Shown: piece after piece, positions 38,533-50,317 of the stretch
Numbering within the stretch: the first letter of the stretch is position 1
How the letters are laid out: every line of letters begins with the position of its first letter
NCBI GenBank assembly: GCA_949358305.1
Contig: OX442324.1
Location: 7,167,601 to 7,231,600, forward strand
Source: Strigamia acuminata
Lineage: Eukaryota; Arthropoda; Chilopoda; Geophilomorpha; Linotaeniidae
DNA length: 64,000 nucleotides
Direction: 5' to 3'
The notes under the pieces: generated by a model
Database searches by the model: none
What the model saw: the letters and a program-made list of their open reading frames with translations, nothing else
Told to the model about the DNA's origin: nothing
Made by a program: the position numbers and the translations under genes

Positions 38533-38754
38533 TCAATTTGTCGCGACAAAAATGTGCTCGCACAACGCGTCCAATTTTGCGCGGGACAACCACTTTGTCA
38601 TAATGTCCGCGACGTTGAGGGTCCCTGGGATGTGCCTGATTCGAAAAACACCTTTCTCGAACCAGTCGCGCAAGAAATGCAATTTCACGTCTATGTGTTT
38701 GTTTGCGCGATTTTCTATGCGGTTTTTCGCATACTGAATCGCAGGCATTGAATC
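38533..38754 (-). CDS. pol: copia C RNase H, C-terminal remnant left of element D
   Basis: About 74 codons: AIQYAKNRIENRANKHIDVK, then the typical end of copia RNase H (VADIMTKWLSRAK). The stop is TGA at 38533-38535. Upstream residues in the displayed frame (MRRITPYDGSKIP) belong to the LTR of element D. The natural continuation is at 44161, on the other side of D. Confidence 0.85.
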   Translation of the reverse strand, partial: DSMPAIQYAKNRIENRANKHIDVKLHFLRDWFEKGVFRIRHIPGTLNVADIMTKWLSRAKLDALCEHIFVATN

Positions 38755-39205
38755 TGTTGGGATTTTGGATCCGTCATATGGTGTGATACGTCGCACCTTT
38801 CCGAATTAGTGCGGCAATGGCGCGTTTCTGTTTAGCATTGTGTTATGTCTCGAGGTCGAGTGTTGATTGTCTTGCAAATTCAGTCAACACATGGTTTGCA
38901 GTGTTATCCAGACTGTCGTCTGCTTGGGTTTTTAGTTTATCTATTAGTTTGCCCCGGTTTTTATCCAGTGTGAATACTGGAATTGTATTTAGTTGATGTT
39001 TTGTTTGTAAAGAACAAATCAACCACTGTGTGGATGATTTGTTCTACTGTTAGTTGGTTGGCAGTTAGCCTCTAACCCATGTATCCCTTGATCACTTACT
39101 GTTTGGCAATAAAGATGGCGGCCTCCATGGTTAGATGGCTTTGCAGAAAGTAAAGATGCTGTTTTGCTTCCACACATGCACTCACCTACGGTTTATAGAT
39201 TGACA
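38755..39205 (+). repeat. 5' LTR of copia D
   Basis: TGTTGGGATTTTGG to TATAGATTGACA; AATAAA at 39108. Same sequence as 43705-44155. Confidence 0.92.
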
Positions 39206-39206
39206 T

Positions 39207-39218
39207 TGGTAGCAGAGG
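39207..39218 (+). promoter_or_regulatory. Primer binding site of D, 3' end of initiator tRNA-Met
   Basis: TGGTAGCAGAGG, one base after the LTR, is complementary to the last 12 bases of eukaryotic initiator tRNA-Met including CCA. Element C uses the same site at 49866-49877. Confidence 0.85.
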
Positions 39219-40403
39219 GTGGTTTGGTGAGTGCAACGTTGTTTAAACGTTGATTTTCGGATTCGCGACAAAATTCTGGCCAGGAACGTCTTGTGCGCGT
39301 CGACGAGCGGTACCGGAGCGGCGGGCAGCACGAGAGCGACGATATTCCGACCAGACGAGTGAGATTCGCGTGCTTCGTAAAGCAGCGAAGTCGACGAATT
39401 GCGACCCGAAGCAGCAAAGACGGATTTTGACGATTTCGGTGGCGAAACGGATCGAAATCATCGTAGAAGCAGTTGTATAGACTGCAGGAACACTGAGAAG
39501 TACTATTTGAAATTATTTCGGCGTTTCATAAGCCATTTTTCTCGTTTTCGTTTGCACGATGACGCGTCATTCCAAGATGGCGGCGCCCAGTGCGACGAGT
39601 GTTTGAGGCCGTACTCGAGTTGTTTTCGAGCCAACGAGTGGATCCCAGCGCTGGAAAATACAACGTGGGACCTCATAAAGAGCCAAGGAATCGATTGGGA
39701 CTGGTTTCGAGACGATTCGGAACATTTTTGGGCGAAAACGAAGCGTTTTTCGTCGGCGGCGATCGGGACAGATTTCCGCAACGTATTTGAGACGTCGCTC
39801 GCCTATTCCGAGCTGGATACGAACGTCCAACGTTCGTACAACACGAAGAGAAGCCGTACGAGTCGATTAGGATCGACATTGTCACGTTTTGGACGCGTTT
39901 CGTGCGACGAGCCGAAACGCATCGCGAATTTGCACGTGAAGTGTATTCGCGCATCGGAGGGACCGGTTAAGCCTCGTGCCAGGTGCACGAGTGAAAGACA
40001 ACGGATTTCAGCAGTGAAGACAACACGGAAGTCATCTTCACAGCGATTATTGTGTTTGATAATTTATTTGGGTCGAAATTACCTTTGTATAGAATTTAAG
40101 GTTTTGTTTTGGGGTCATTTAGACTGTTTTCCGCCTTTTACGCAGTCGCGTAGCGGAATCCTATTTCCACACAGGCTATTTCTGGCCACCAAGTGTCCCG
40201 CGGGCCCAGGTGCACCGGTCGGAACTTGGGAAATACTGTGTCGGAGTTTTTCATCTCACTTAGTGAGATTAGTCCAGGGTGGATTGTTATTGTTTCTCCT
40301 TCATTTTGGTTGGGGAAAATTGTGTGTTGGTGTGATTTGCCAAAGTGTTTATTTAGTGATTTGTGTGTGTTTGTGCTACGAATCAGTGCAATTTAGTTGC
40401 AAA
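39219..40403 (+). other. 1.2-kb leader of copia D
   Basis: Open in the Gag frame from 39399, but the product (a cysteine- and arginine-rich string without pattern) shows no family and ATG 40404 has a good context. I regard it as untranslated leader. Confidence 0.6.
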
Positions 40404-41660
40404 ATGGCGGATAGATTTGACAGAGCTAGACTGAGGCGAGAGTTTTTAGACCTCAAACGCAACGACAATGAGTCGATGTACTCATTTCTGGATCGAGTCG
40501 ACCAGAAAGCAATCGAAATTAATGCAGAGGGGCTGGAATTGCACGACATTGATGTGGCTTTCCAGTACATGGACTTCCTCGGACCGGAGTTCGAGGAATG
40601 TAAAGAAAGAATTGAGTCATGGCCAGTCGAAGATTTTATTCCCGAAAAGATCCGGGTGGAACTGTTAAGAGAGTGGGACAGGCTGCACCCACCACGTCTC
40701 CAGGAGCCCATGGACATATCATCATCAGAAATGGACAGTTCAGGTGATGAAAAAGATGTTGACCGTGGTTTAGGTGCGTCCTGCGTACAGGAGCCATCCG
40801 CACACGTTGCTCTAATGATTAGACAAGAGGAAACATTGAATTGCAACGTGGGAGACAGTCCCAAATTATTCTACGTGTCGATGGACGAAAGTCAAAGACA
40901 AAATAATTTGCCATTACGCTCATATGTGACGAGCGGAGCGCCGGATCCCGCCTGGTATGTTGATACCGGGGCGACGGATCACTTCACTTTCAGCAAAGAT
41001 GGGCTCATCAATTATAGGCCTTTAACGAACATTAACGTTCATTTAGGGGAAGGGTCCTCTAAAATAGCAGGAGTGGGGGACTTAAGATTAGATTCAGGTG
41101 AAAAAGTGCCTGGCGGGTTTGTTACATTGAAGAATGTATATTATGCCCCGAATTTTGTGAGGAATTTAATGAGTCTAGGCAGAATTGATGAGGCCGGGTA
41201 TGTAACCCGCATTGCTGAAGGAAAGTTGGTCTCCTTCAAAAACAGGATTACGCAGCCGATTTTACGAGCAACACGGCAAAGCGACAGAATGTATAAAACT
41301 AATTGTAAAGTGATTTTACCAAATGTGAACGCAAGTGCAATTCCTGCGCAACAGGATGCGCTTGCGGCAGATAACCAGAGCACTGGTGGAAATGTACAGT
41401 TACTAACCCATACTAGTCATAAGAGCGAACTAACCAAACCCGAAACCAGCGTTAATAATAGCGAAAATGGCGATTTGCGCAATTATAGCGACATTTTGCA
41501 GTCTGGCGCAAACAAAAAGAGTTTGAGTGAGAGGGGGTTGTTGGTTAACAATGTTAGTAATGGGAACGGTGGTCGACAACAGCAAGAAATGGCTGGACAA
41601 CGAGTCTACAACGACAAGCCATTAGACATGGATTTTGGCATGGGCGATTCGGCCATTTGA
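40404..41660 (+). CDS. gag: copia D shortened Gag and protease
   Basis: ATG 40404 gives MADRFDRARLRREFLDLKRN. The part after DRARLRREFLD aligns with residues about 115 onward of the Gag of element C, so the first domain is gone and a new start has been made. The Gag core (DVAFQYMDFLGPEFEECK) remains; the CCHC knuckle of C (CFTCGGTGHFSRDC) has no counterpart. The protease follows with AWYVDTGATDHFTF (DTGA). The frame leaves sense at about 41636 by a 1-base loss in a T run, and stops at TGA 41658-41660. Confidence 0.8.
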   Translation: MADRFDRARLRREFLDLKRNDNESMYSFLDRVDQKAIEINAEGLELHDIDVAFQYMDFLGPEFEECKERIESWPVEDFIPEKIRVELLREWDRLHPPRLQEPMDISSSEMDSSGDEKDVDRGLGASCVQEPSAHVALMIRQEETLNCNVGDSPKLFYVSMDESQRQNNLPLRSYVTSGAPDPAWYVDTGATDHFTFSKDGLINYRPLTNINVHLGEGSSKIAGVGDLRLDSGEKVPGGFVTLKNVYYAPNFVRNLMSLGRIDEAGYVTRIAEGKLVSFKNRITQPILRATRQSDRMYKTNCKVILPNVNASAIPAQQDALAADNQSTGGNVQLLTHTSHKSELTKPETSVNNSENGDLRNYSDILQSGANKKSLSERGLLVNNVSNGNGGRQQQEMAGQRVYNDKPLDMDFGMGDSAI

Positions 41661-43624
41661 ACACGAATGGGATCGTGTCAATGTCGAGATCCACCGACAT
41701 ATGTGGAGTAAAGCTAGCCAATAAAGATATGGGCAAGTGTGAGCACTGTATTATGGGAAAGCTCACTAGAGCTAGCTTCACACCGATAGGGGAGATTTCC
41801 ACGAGTGGACCTTTAGAGCTAGTCCACATGGATGTTTGGGGTTCCTCGCAAGTGAACTCGTTAGGCGGGGGCCGCTACTATTTAATTATTATTGACGACT
41901 ATTCACGTTATATGTGGATTCGAATAATGAAAAGAAAGGGCGATGTATTAGCACATTTTGAGCCCTGGCAGCGGGAAATCGAGAGAATGACATCACGAAA
42001 AGTTAAGCGCATACGAACGGACAACGGAGGGGAATTCATGTCAAGGGCGTGGGACATATATGCCCAGAAGGAAGGCATTAAATGCGAAAGAACCAACCCT
42101 TATTCCCCAGAGTCCAATTCGGTGGCTGAAAGAGCCAACCGTACGATACTAGAAGGTGCACGAGCGATGATGCTGGAAAATGAGTTTCCGAGTTATTTAT
42201 GGGGGGAATTAGTCTGCACTATAGTGTACCTGAAAAATAGGTTCCCCCATCCCAAGTTAAATTCCAAAGCCCCGTATAATGTGTTTTGGGGCAAGAAGCT
42301 GTCCGTGAGACACTTGCGTTGCATAGGCTCGAAGACCTATGTACACATCCCGGCCCAAGTTAGACAAGGCAAATTACAAGAAAGGGCATGGGCTGGGGCC
42401 CTTGTAGGATACGGTACTAATACCACGGGTTACCGGATCTGGGACCATAAAAATAGGCGTGTCATTAGTTCAAAACACGTCAAAATTATTGAGGAAGAAT
42501 ATTGGAATGATAAAGTCTATAATGAGGAGGTGTTTAAGAAATCAGAGGGGGTAGGAACGGAATGGAATGGAGATTTCATATACACCGCGCAAGACGGTTT
42601 TGAGTCGGACGAGGAGAGTGTGGTGGCGACACCACCTCCGTCACCCCCGAGGGCAGTTAAAGTGCCCCCACCAGCGGCTAAACTCGAGCCGGTGAAAGAA
42701 ATTGTGCAGCAAGCTCCTATAGTTGAGCCTGGCAAACAGGCAGGGCAAGAAATTGTGCAACAGGTACCCAAAGTGGAACCTGCCCAGCAGGTAGCGCAAG
42801 AAATTGCGCAGCGAGCACCTGTTCAACAGGTAGAGAGAGAAGCCCCTATTGGAGGGGTTTTACCGACAAAACCGGCGAAACCGCCATTACCCACGACCCC
42901 CAAACCCACATTGAAGCCGAGAACGGCAGAAGCGCCTGCAGAGGAGAGCCCGACACAGTCGGAAGATGAAGAAGAGTATGAGCAGGCCGTACGGGTTACT
43001 AAGAACATTAGAGGGGGCCCGGGGGATGTTGGGGGACAACGGCTGTTGCCCCTGAATATTGACGAGTGGCAAAGATTTGAGTACACGAGGAAGTCAGGTC
43101 GTGATAAAGGAAGACCTTGTACATCGTACGTGGCACCAGACAAGACTAGATTAAGGAGTAGGATTGAAATCCTAGCTTGGTGCGAAAATAACAGTTTTGA
43201 GTACGATGCGAGCTTGTTTAAGTTTACGTCATTAAAGGACGAGCCTGAAAACCCATTCGCATTGTGTACATGTTCATGTTGTACTCCTTTCTCATTGTGC
43301 TGCATGATAAGGCCTGATACTGATAAGGATGTTGCACAAGTTGAGAGAAGTAATGAATGGGAAGGGATAATGAAGAAAATCAAAGCGTTGACAGAAGAGG
43401 GAGTTCATTGTGGTAAAAGAAATGAATGGAAAAGATTAATACGGTTACGAAAGGAAGCGTCTGTTATGCGGTCGGACGAATGCCAGACCGCAGATTATTG
43501 GACTACAAATGGTGATATCAAACATGTTATGGGAGAGAATAACGTGGCGGACTTGCTGACCAAATGGCTGGCACGTCCACGTCTTGTGACCCTTGGCAAT
43601 AGTATTTTCGGGGCGCGACGATAA
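41661..43624 (+). CDS. pol: copia D integrase plus deleted Pol tail
   Basis: Begins by frameshift within the pre-integrase region (the sense frame starts at about 41637) and reads on from 41657. The zinc finger (CEHCIMGKLTR), D in LVHMDVWGSS, D in IRTDNGGEF and E in SVAERANRTIL are all present, so the integrase core is complete. A long Pro/Gln/Val-rich linker follows (EIVQQAPIVEP repeats). At about 43400 the sequence jumps from the start of the RT domain (RSNEWEGIMKKIKAL) to the RNase H end (VADLLTKWLARPRL): no YVDD, no RNase H catalytic residues. The reading frame remains open through the deletion to TAA 43624. Confidence 0.85.
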
Positions 43625-43704
43625 TGTCGTGCAGTGAGGGGGTCGTGAGCGTTACGGGTTGTTCTGTTATCCGTGTTAGCCCATATGCGGATCAGAGGGG
43701 GCAT

Positions 43705-44155
43705 TGTTGGGATTTTGGATCCGTCATATGGTGTGATACGTCGCACCTTTCCGAATTAGTGCGGCAATGGCGCGTTTCTGTTTAGCATTGTGTTATGTCT
43801 CGAGGTCGAGTGTTGATTGTCTTGCAAATTCAGTCAACACATGGTTTGCAGTGTTATCCAGACTGTCGTCTGCTTGGGTTTTTAGTTTATCTATTAGTTT
43901 GCCCCGGTTTTTATCCAGTGTGAATACTGGAATTGTATTTAGTTGATGTTTTGTTTGTAAAGAACAAATCAACCACTGTGTGGATGATTTGTTCTACTGT
44001 TAGTTGGTTGGCAGTTAGCCTCTAACCCATGTATCCCTTGATCACTTACTGTTTGGCAATAAAGATGGCGGCCTCCATGGTTAGATGGCTTTGCAGAAAG
44101 TAAAGATGCTGTTTTGCTTCCACACATGCACTCACCTACGGTTTATAGATTGACA
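43705..44155 (+). repeat. 3' LTR of copia D
   Basis: Preceded by CAGAGGGGGCAT (polypurine tract); same 451 bp as the 5' LTR; followed by GAATC. Confidence 0.92.
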
Positions 44156-44160
44156 GAATC

Positions 44161-46098
44161 GGCATAAACACATGGTATTTCCCGGTCAAACCCGTCGATC
44201 ATCACTTCAGCGTCAAATATGCGTTCCAACCAAATTATCTCCTTCACACCGTCCACAACCGCCAAAAATTCGCTTTCCATAATGGAAAGGGCAGTAATGG
44301 TCTGCTTATGGCAGTTCCAGGAGACGGGGACACCACCCAAATAGATAATGTGCCCGCCAAAACTTCGGCGTTTGTCTTGATCCAGCGCGTAAGACGCATC
44401 TGTATAAACAGTTAACTTGTCACTTTGGCAGTTCCCAAGATTAATGGAGAAATTCGGCGTATTAGCCAGGTAACGCAAAACTTGAAGCAGCATGTTTACG
44501 TGTCGTGTCGAGTGAGTCTCATTGTATTGAGACAATACAATTACCGAAAACAAGATATCGGGTCTTGTGCGACTTGCGATGAAGAGCAAACTTCCAACAA
44601 GAGACCGATATGGAAAACTCGAATTAACACGTTCTCCCGTTTGGACTTTTTGGATCATAGTGCCGGGCGTGCCAGGCACTCTAACACGGTGAGATGGGTC
44701 AATACCGTATTGCTTGCAGAGCTTCGCAATATAGGTGCGTTGATGAATGAGGATATTCCCCCCGTCCCTACAAAACTCAATCCCTAATAAAAGGGTGACG
44801 GGGCCCAAATTGACAATCTCAAAGGATTGTTGAATCCATTCTAAAACGCACTCTTCTGCCAACTCATCCCTCGAAAATAATACAATATCGTCGACGTAAA
44901 AGATGAGTATGGCGTCCGAACCCAAGCTATACACACAGTTAAGACCCAAAACCGGTTCAAAACCTATTTCAATCAGCTGGTCGTGTAAGCGCTGGTACCA
45001 CATACGACCAGACTGATGAAGCCCATAGAGAGATTTTCTCAACTCCCAACATTTGTGTTGGTTTTCAGGTGTTCGATATCCCTTGGGGATGTTGATGTAC
45101 TGCACCTCATCGAGGTCCCCATATAGATATGCGGCCTTGATGTCAAGGTGTAAGTCACGCCAGCTCCTTAATACTACAAGAGTACAAAAGAACATCATGA
45201 CCAACACAAAGTTGACTACGGGGGAGAAGACCTTCGTAAAGTCAATGCCGGGCTTCTGCTTGAACCCTTGTGCAACAAGACGAGCACGATATCTGCTAAT
45301 CGCACCCGTATGATCCCTTTTGAGTTTATAAATCCATTTTGTCCCTAGCAAGGTTTTATCCTTGACTTCACTTTTGTCAACCTCGACATACACCTCTCGT
45401 TCTTTAAAAATGTCGATTTCGTCCTCCATTGCCCTTTCCCAATCAGGTTTTCCCACACCTGCTACAGCCTCTTCGTAGGTGTCAGGCTCTACAGAGCAAC
45501 AACCAGCAAAACCGACATTGATGTCTTTGAAGTTGAACAATTCCGAGATATACTCGTATCCCTCGTCCCGACACCACCGCACAACTTCAACACGACTTCG
45601 AATTCTGTCATGCTTTGGTGAAATGTAATAAACATCAACCTGCCCAGCCATTGCGCCTGATTTTCGCACAGACTGCCGTCTTTGCCATTTAGACATGTCC
45701 AACGGCAATAACCCACCAGCTGGAACTGTGCGTTCCCCTGTATCCTTTCCTTTTCGTGGGGGATTACGACGCACAGGTGTAGGTGACGTTCGGGGGGATA
45801 GTTGAGGACTCGCATCAGGATCCTCAATTTCATCCTCGTCATCGGGGTAAATATTGAAGAAATTCTCATCATCCCCCTTTGCCCCACCAATTTCATCAAC
45901 ATTTGCATCTCTAAGGACATCTTGCACTATATCCTCGATGACATCTTCCACGACACCAGCGTTCTCAACTTGTTCAGGTGCCTTTTCGGGCGCAGGTTCC
46001 TGAATTGGGGGTGGGGGAACCACTGCTTCCGGTAGGGGGCCACCATGAACGCTGTCGTCGTCTGACGAGGAGCCATCTTCGTTTGAAGAATCAGACAT
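44161..46098 (-). CDS. pol: copia C Pol: RT and RNase H
   Basis: Minus-strand frame of about 645 codons. After an acidic/proline linker comes RT with WIYKLKRDHTGAISRYRARL, the LDIKAAYLYGDL block and the catalytic YVDDIVLFS (near 44885), then RNase H with TVYTDASYALD and SIMESEFLAVV, ending exactly at CVYADS, where element D is inserted: the third RNase H Asp codon is in the target site. The sense frame extends a little upstream of the first ATG (46098) to about 46135, where a 1-base shift separates it from the Gag-IN frame. Confidence 0.9.
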
Positions 46099-46129
46099 GC
46101 TGTCGAAATATGGGGGCTCGAGGGAGGAA

Positions 46130-48749
46130 TTTTCAAATTTTCATACCAAAAATTCTGTTCCAATATTTTAACATGTTTCGAGAAGAACACTTGGTTCCGT
46201 TTCGGGTCCCAAATTCGATACCCACGGGTGGAAGCCGCATAACCAATCAATGCCCCTGCCCACGCCCTTTCTTTCAATTTCCCACCCCTTGTCTGGGAAG
46301 GAATGTGGACATATGTCAATGCCCCAATGCATTTGACATGACGCAGGGACAATTTCTTATTGTAGAACACATTGTAAGGTGTTTTCCCTCCTAATCCCGT
46401 GTGTGGGAATCGATTTTTCAAATAAACGACAGAAACTGCAAGTTCTGCCCACAAAGTCGGGGAAAAATTATTTTCAAAAAGTAAGGCCCGGATTCCACCA
46501 AGAATAGTGCGGTTCGCTCGCTCAGCAACCGAATTCATTTCGGGGCTGTATGTATTCGTCCTCATACACTTCAACCCAATGCTATCAGTATAAGCATTCC
46601 ATTGTTTCGATATGAACTCCCCACCATTGTCAGTTTTAATGGCTTTGACCTTTTTAGAAGTAAGCCGTTCAATTTCCGTCAACCACTTCTTGAAATGACC
46701 CAAAACTTCATCTTTCGTTTTCATGATGATAATCCACATCAGTCGGGAGAAATCATCAACCATAATTAGGTAATAAAATGCCCCACCAATGCTCTTAACC
46801 GGTGAGGGCCCCCAAACATCTAAGTGAACAATTTCCAAAATCCCTTTAGTGGAGATATTAATAATGGGAGGAAAGCTTGCACGTGTGCTTTTTGCCCTCG
46901 AACAAGCATCGCAAGCCGACAATTCATTGTTGGAAAGTTTCAGCCCAAATACTTCATCGGATTTCTCCAACAATGCAATCCCTTTCGCATTAAGGTGCCC
47001 AAAACGTGAATGCCAAACATCCATCGTTTGGGGTTTGTCCGGTTTAACAAGCGCTTTGTTCCCACCATTATCTTTCAAATTGTTTTGTACAACTTGTTTG
47101 GAAATCTTCGGAGTCTTTGATTTATCCCCATTGTTGGCTATCAAGCCGACCTGTTTGTTGTTCAAAACATTCATCTTCTGACTCGGACTCGCATTATTTG
47201 CCACGATCGCTTGCGCATTATTCGCAGTATTTACTTGCCCCTTATTCGCAATTGCAGGTTTCCCTGTCTTACTCAAATTTTGGGTTAATGCAGTCTTAAA
47301 ATCTAAATGAGTTAGTAATGAATTAACAATTTCTTTACCCTTTAAAGGTGGACTAGGCTTCACTGCCGCATTCTGTTGCGCAGGTAATGCAGCAGCGTTA
47401 ACAATGTGTGCAGTATTCACTTGACAATTGACTTTATACATTCTATCACTCGTACGTGTCGCAGTGATAGAAGGCGCATCAATACTGTCATAAAAAATGG
47501 ACATTTTTCCATTCTTTACAAATGTGGTAGCCCCAGCTTCATCTGCACGACCTAATGAAATCAGATTCTTTCTGAAGTTTGGAGCGTAGAAGACATTTTT
47601 CAATTGTAATTCCCGTTTCTTTTGTCCATAAAAAGATATTAATGTCACAGTCCCGATGCCCTCGATTTTCGACTTTCCTTCGCCCTGCTGGACGCTGTAA
47701 CCAGTTAATGGTTTGAAGTCGGAGAACCAGGACTTGTTGAACGAGAAATGGTCTGTCGCTCCTGTATCGACGTACCATTGCGAATCAAAGTTCGCATGTG
47801 ACACCAGCGATATGACAGGAGGTTGCTCTTGATTCGAAATCGCTGCGGAGAAGTAAGAGATGGGGACGTCATCAAAAACATTCATTTGGGTGACGGCGGC
47901 CTTTTGCCGGCCTTTTCCACGTGATTTTCCTCGTGGATTGCCCCTAAACTGTCCTGTTGATCCGCCTCTTCCAGTAAGTTGCTGTTTAGGTGGAGAAGGG
48001 CAGTCGCGGGAAAAATGGCCTGTCCCACCGCAGGTAAAACACACACGTGGGGAACTGGGCGCGGTTCCGCCGCGTCCACGTTGACCACTGCCTCCGCCAA
48101 AGAAGGCTCCAGTGTTTTCCAACGGTGTCGGGTTGGGCACTCCAAATTCGTCCCCCTTCTCGTAAAGGCGATTATACTCGCCTAAAAGTCTTTCTTTCAC
48201 GGCAGCGGCCGTAAATTCCGGGTCGGGCCAGTGATACACTGTCTGTTTGACTGGCTCGAATTGGGGCGGCAAAAGGTCCAAGTACTGGAAAGCGTGGAAC
48301 TCATCCGAGACCACAATCTTCACGTCGGCGAGTTGTGTAACTTTCCGGTCGACACGGGAAGTAAAGACGACCATCTCTTCATCCTCCCGTAGACGCATAT
48401 CGAGGAATTCCCGCCGGAGTCGGGCTTTGCGTGCGCGCGTGGTCGGCTGGTAAGCCGCTTTCAGCGCTTCCCACACACCCTTCGCGGTTGGGTGGGCCAC
48501 AGCCACAACTTGCTGTGGTTCGTTGCAAGCCAGACAAATGGTGGAGCGGGCTTTTTCTTCGCCCTTTTCGTAGTCACGAATTTCCTTTGCCGGCGATCCA
48601 GCAGGCGGTTCCTTGATTTTGCCGGTCACATGTCCCCAAACACTGTATGATTGAAGCAAAAGCTGGATCTGCATGCTCCAGGTGGGATAATTGGAGCCGT
48701 CCAGTTTGCGTACATCCTTGTAATCATCATGTCGGTCCCAACTCGACAT
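46130..48749 (-). CDS. gag-pol: copia C Gag, protease and integrase
   Basis: ATG at 48749 (MSSWDRHDDYKDVRKLDG). Gag domain with W/L pattern (NYPTWSMQIQLLLQSYSVWG) and LRREFLDM, zinc knuckle CFTCGGTGHFSRDC, protease WYVDTGATDHFSF, pre-integrase WHSRFGHLN and CDACSRAK, integrase with D (IVHLDVWGPS), D (IKTDNGGEF) and E (SVAERANRTIL). The frame stays open to 45927, but the protein stops making sense after ILEQNFWYENLK, at about 46135, because of a single-base frameshift; Pol resumes in the next frame. All catalytic residues are intact. Confidence 0.9.
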
Positions 48750-49865
48750 GTTGAAGAATTTGAAGAAATTCGACACAAATTCGTAGCACAAACACTAAAT
48801 TCACTATTTCGACGAAAATGCCGTGCAGAGAAGCGAAAATGCCCCCAAAAATTGAAGGCGAAACAATCACAAACTTCCCTTTGGGCACCTCAATAAGTGA
48901 GGTGAAAAACCCGAATCTGGTCGCCCTACTAGCTTCCGACCGACCCACCTGGGGGCCGCGGGACGACTAGTTGGCCACGGACAAGCCCAGACCGGAATGA
49001 GACTGCACGTAGGCGACTGCCTAAAGGGTGCAGAATAAACAAAAGGACCCCAAAACAAAAACCTTAAGAATTAACAGAGTTTCACGAAAATCGCAACTAA
49101 AATACACTTTTCAGATGTGAAGTTGGCCAATTACGGGATCCTTGCGTCGTAATTGGTTCCCACGTTGCAGTAAACGTCGGCTTCACGTTGTCTTCGCACG
49201 GAACTGGGCTGACGTGCAGACCGCGTACACACTTCCGTGTATCGGCCAAAATCGATGTTGCGTACGTCCACGCCTTCGCACCCGCTTTCCTGGATGCGAA
49301 GCACGGAAATAACCGCCTGCACACACGCTTATCGTGTGCAGGACTTCTCGGTGATCGCCGGATTAAATCCGCGAGTTGAATCTCGTCGTTCTTGACGAAA
49401 AATCCAACGAGAATGGCCGCCGTGGAGAAAATCGTCGATTCGCGACGATTCCTTCGTGAAACGACGGTTTCCAGACGTTCCCACGCTGGAAAATCACCAA
49501 AAATAACGGCGAATTGACGTATTCGTTCGTCGAATCGTTGGGCGTGCGTGTGTCGGTTTGTCCACACTCGTAGACACGCTAACTTCGCCGTGGTTTGCAG
49601 CAAAGTTCCGGAGAAACAAAAATGGCGCCGCCCGAGAAAAACTCGGTTATATCGGCGAAAAATAAACGAAATGCAATGTTCCTTACACCGTTTTGCTCCA
49701 AATTCACTGTAGAATTGTCCGCACACGTCGTCACGGCTGTCCTTCGCGAAAAATTCCGGTTTTCGGCGATACGTCTCAGCGACGATCTGCGACGAACTTC
49801 CGACGTTCGTTTTCGCCCGAAAAACCTCACGAACTCGTCAATAACCTGTTGGCCCGATCGTGAGA
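48750..49865 (-). other. 1.1-kb leader of copia C
   Basis: Between primer site and gag start. A 209-codon minus-strand frame (49097-49726) has no family and no pattern of selection I can see; considered untranslated. Confidence 0.6.
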
Positions 49866-49877
49866 CCTCTGCTACCA
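49866..49877 (-). promoter_or_regulatory. Primer binding site of copia C, 3' end of initiator tRNA-Met
   Basis: Minus strand TGGTAGCAGAGG, two bases after the LTR end CTTATCA. Same primer as element D. Confidence 0.85.
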
Positions 49878-49879
49878 TT

Positions 49880-50312
49880 TGATAAGTCCGTGGAGGCCAG
49901 GAAACATCGGAAAGGAGTTGAAACCAGCTTAAAATGTGCGGGGAGCTCGCACTTCGCGCCCGCCATGTTTTAATCACATGAAAACATAAAAGCAACCGGG
50001 TTTGAGGCTAATTGGTCTCAAACCGTACAAAATATGACAATAGGACAAATCAATAGCAACAAGCATTGATTTGTTCTTTACAATATAAGTAATTGTTAAC
50101 CTAGGCATAAGTAACCGATAAACAACACGGAAAACAACATTTATCGCTCTCTCAAGCAGACGACACAAGAAACACAGAATATGTGTGTTAACACATAAGA
50201 GTAGCATTAATATGCGCTACACAGGTATCCAAAGGATGCCAACACACATATCTGCCATGCCTATCCAGAAATGCATGGGGAAACGGACAAAATAATTAAT
50301 CGCATACTAATA
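49880..50312 (-). repeat. 5' LTR of copia C
   Basis: 433 bp, three differences from the 3' copy; followed by target duplication AATAT (50313-50317). Confidence 0.88.
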
Positions 50313-50317
50313 AATAT

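Larger units (their letters stand above)
38755..44155 (+). mobile_element. Non-autonomous Ty1/copia element D, nested in C
   Basis: LTRs of 451 bp each (38755-39205, 43705-44155) without visible difference, target duplication GAATC on both sides (38750-38754, 44156-44160). Inside: primer site, 1.2-kb leader, a shortened gag, protease and integrase, then a short RNase H tail and polypurine tract (CAGAGGGGGCAT). The Gag N-terminal domain, the zinc knuckle, the whole RT and most of RNase H are missing. LTR identity shows it transposed recently, so another element must have supplied RT. Confidence 0.92.
38083..50312 (-). mobile_element. Ty1/copia retrotransposon C, minus strand, split by element D
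   Basis: LTRs of 433 bp (38083-38515 and 49880-50312) flanked by AATAT on both sides. Three base differences between the LTRs were seen (near 38147, 38210 and 38429), so it is fairly young. Order on the minus strand: LTR, initiator tRNA-Met primer site, 1.1-kb leader, gag-PR-IN, RT-RNase H, polypurine tract CGAAGGGGGATT, LTR. Element D (38755-44155) interrupts the RNase H. Without D it would be about 6.8 kb. It is inserted in the gag of element F. Confidence 0.9.

Noticed and set aside
39399-40403. 335-codon upstream extension of Gag in copia D
   Set aside because: No domain, no start context, and Gag homology begins only after ATG 40404. Treated as leader.
49097-49726. 209-codon minus-strand frame in the leader of copia C
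   Set aside because: No family; lies between primer site and gag where retrotransposons have untranslated leader.
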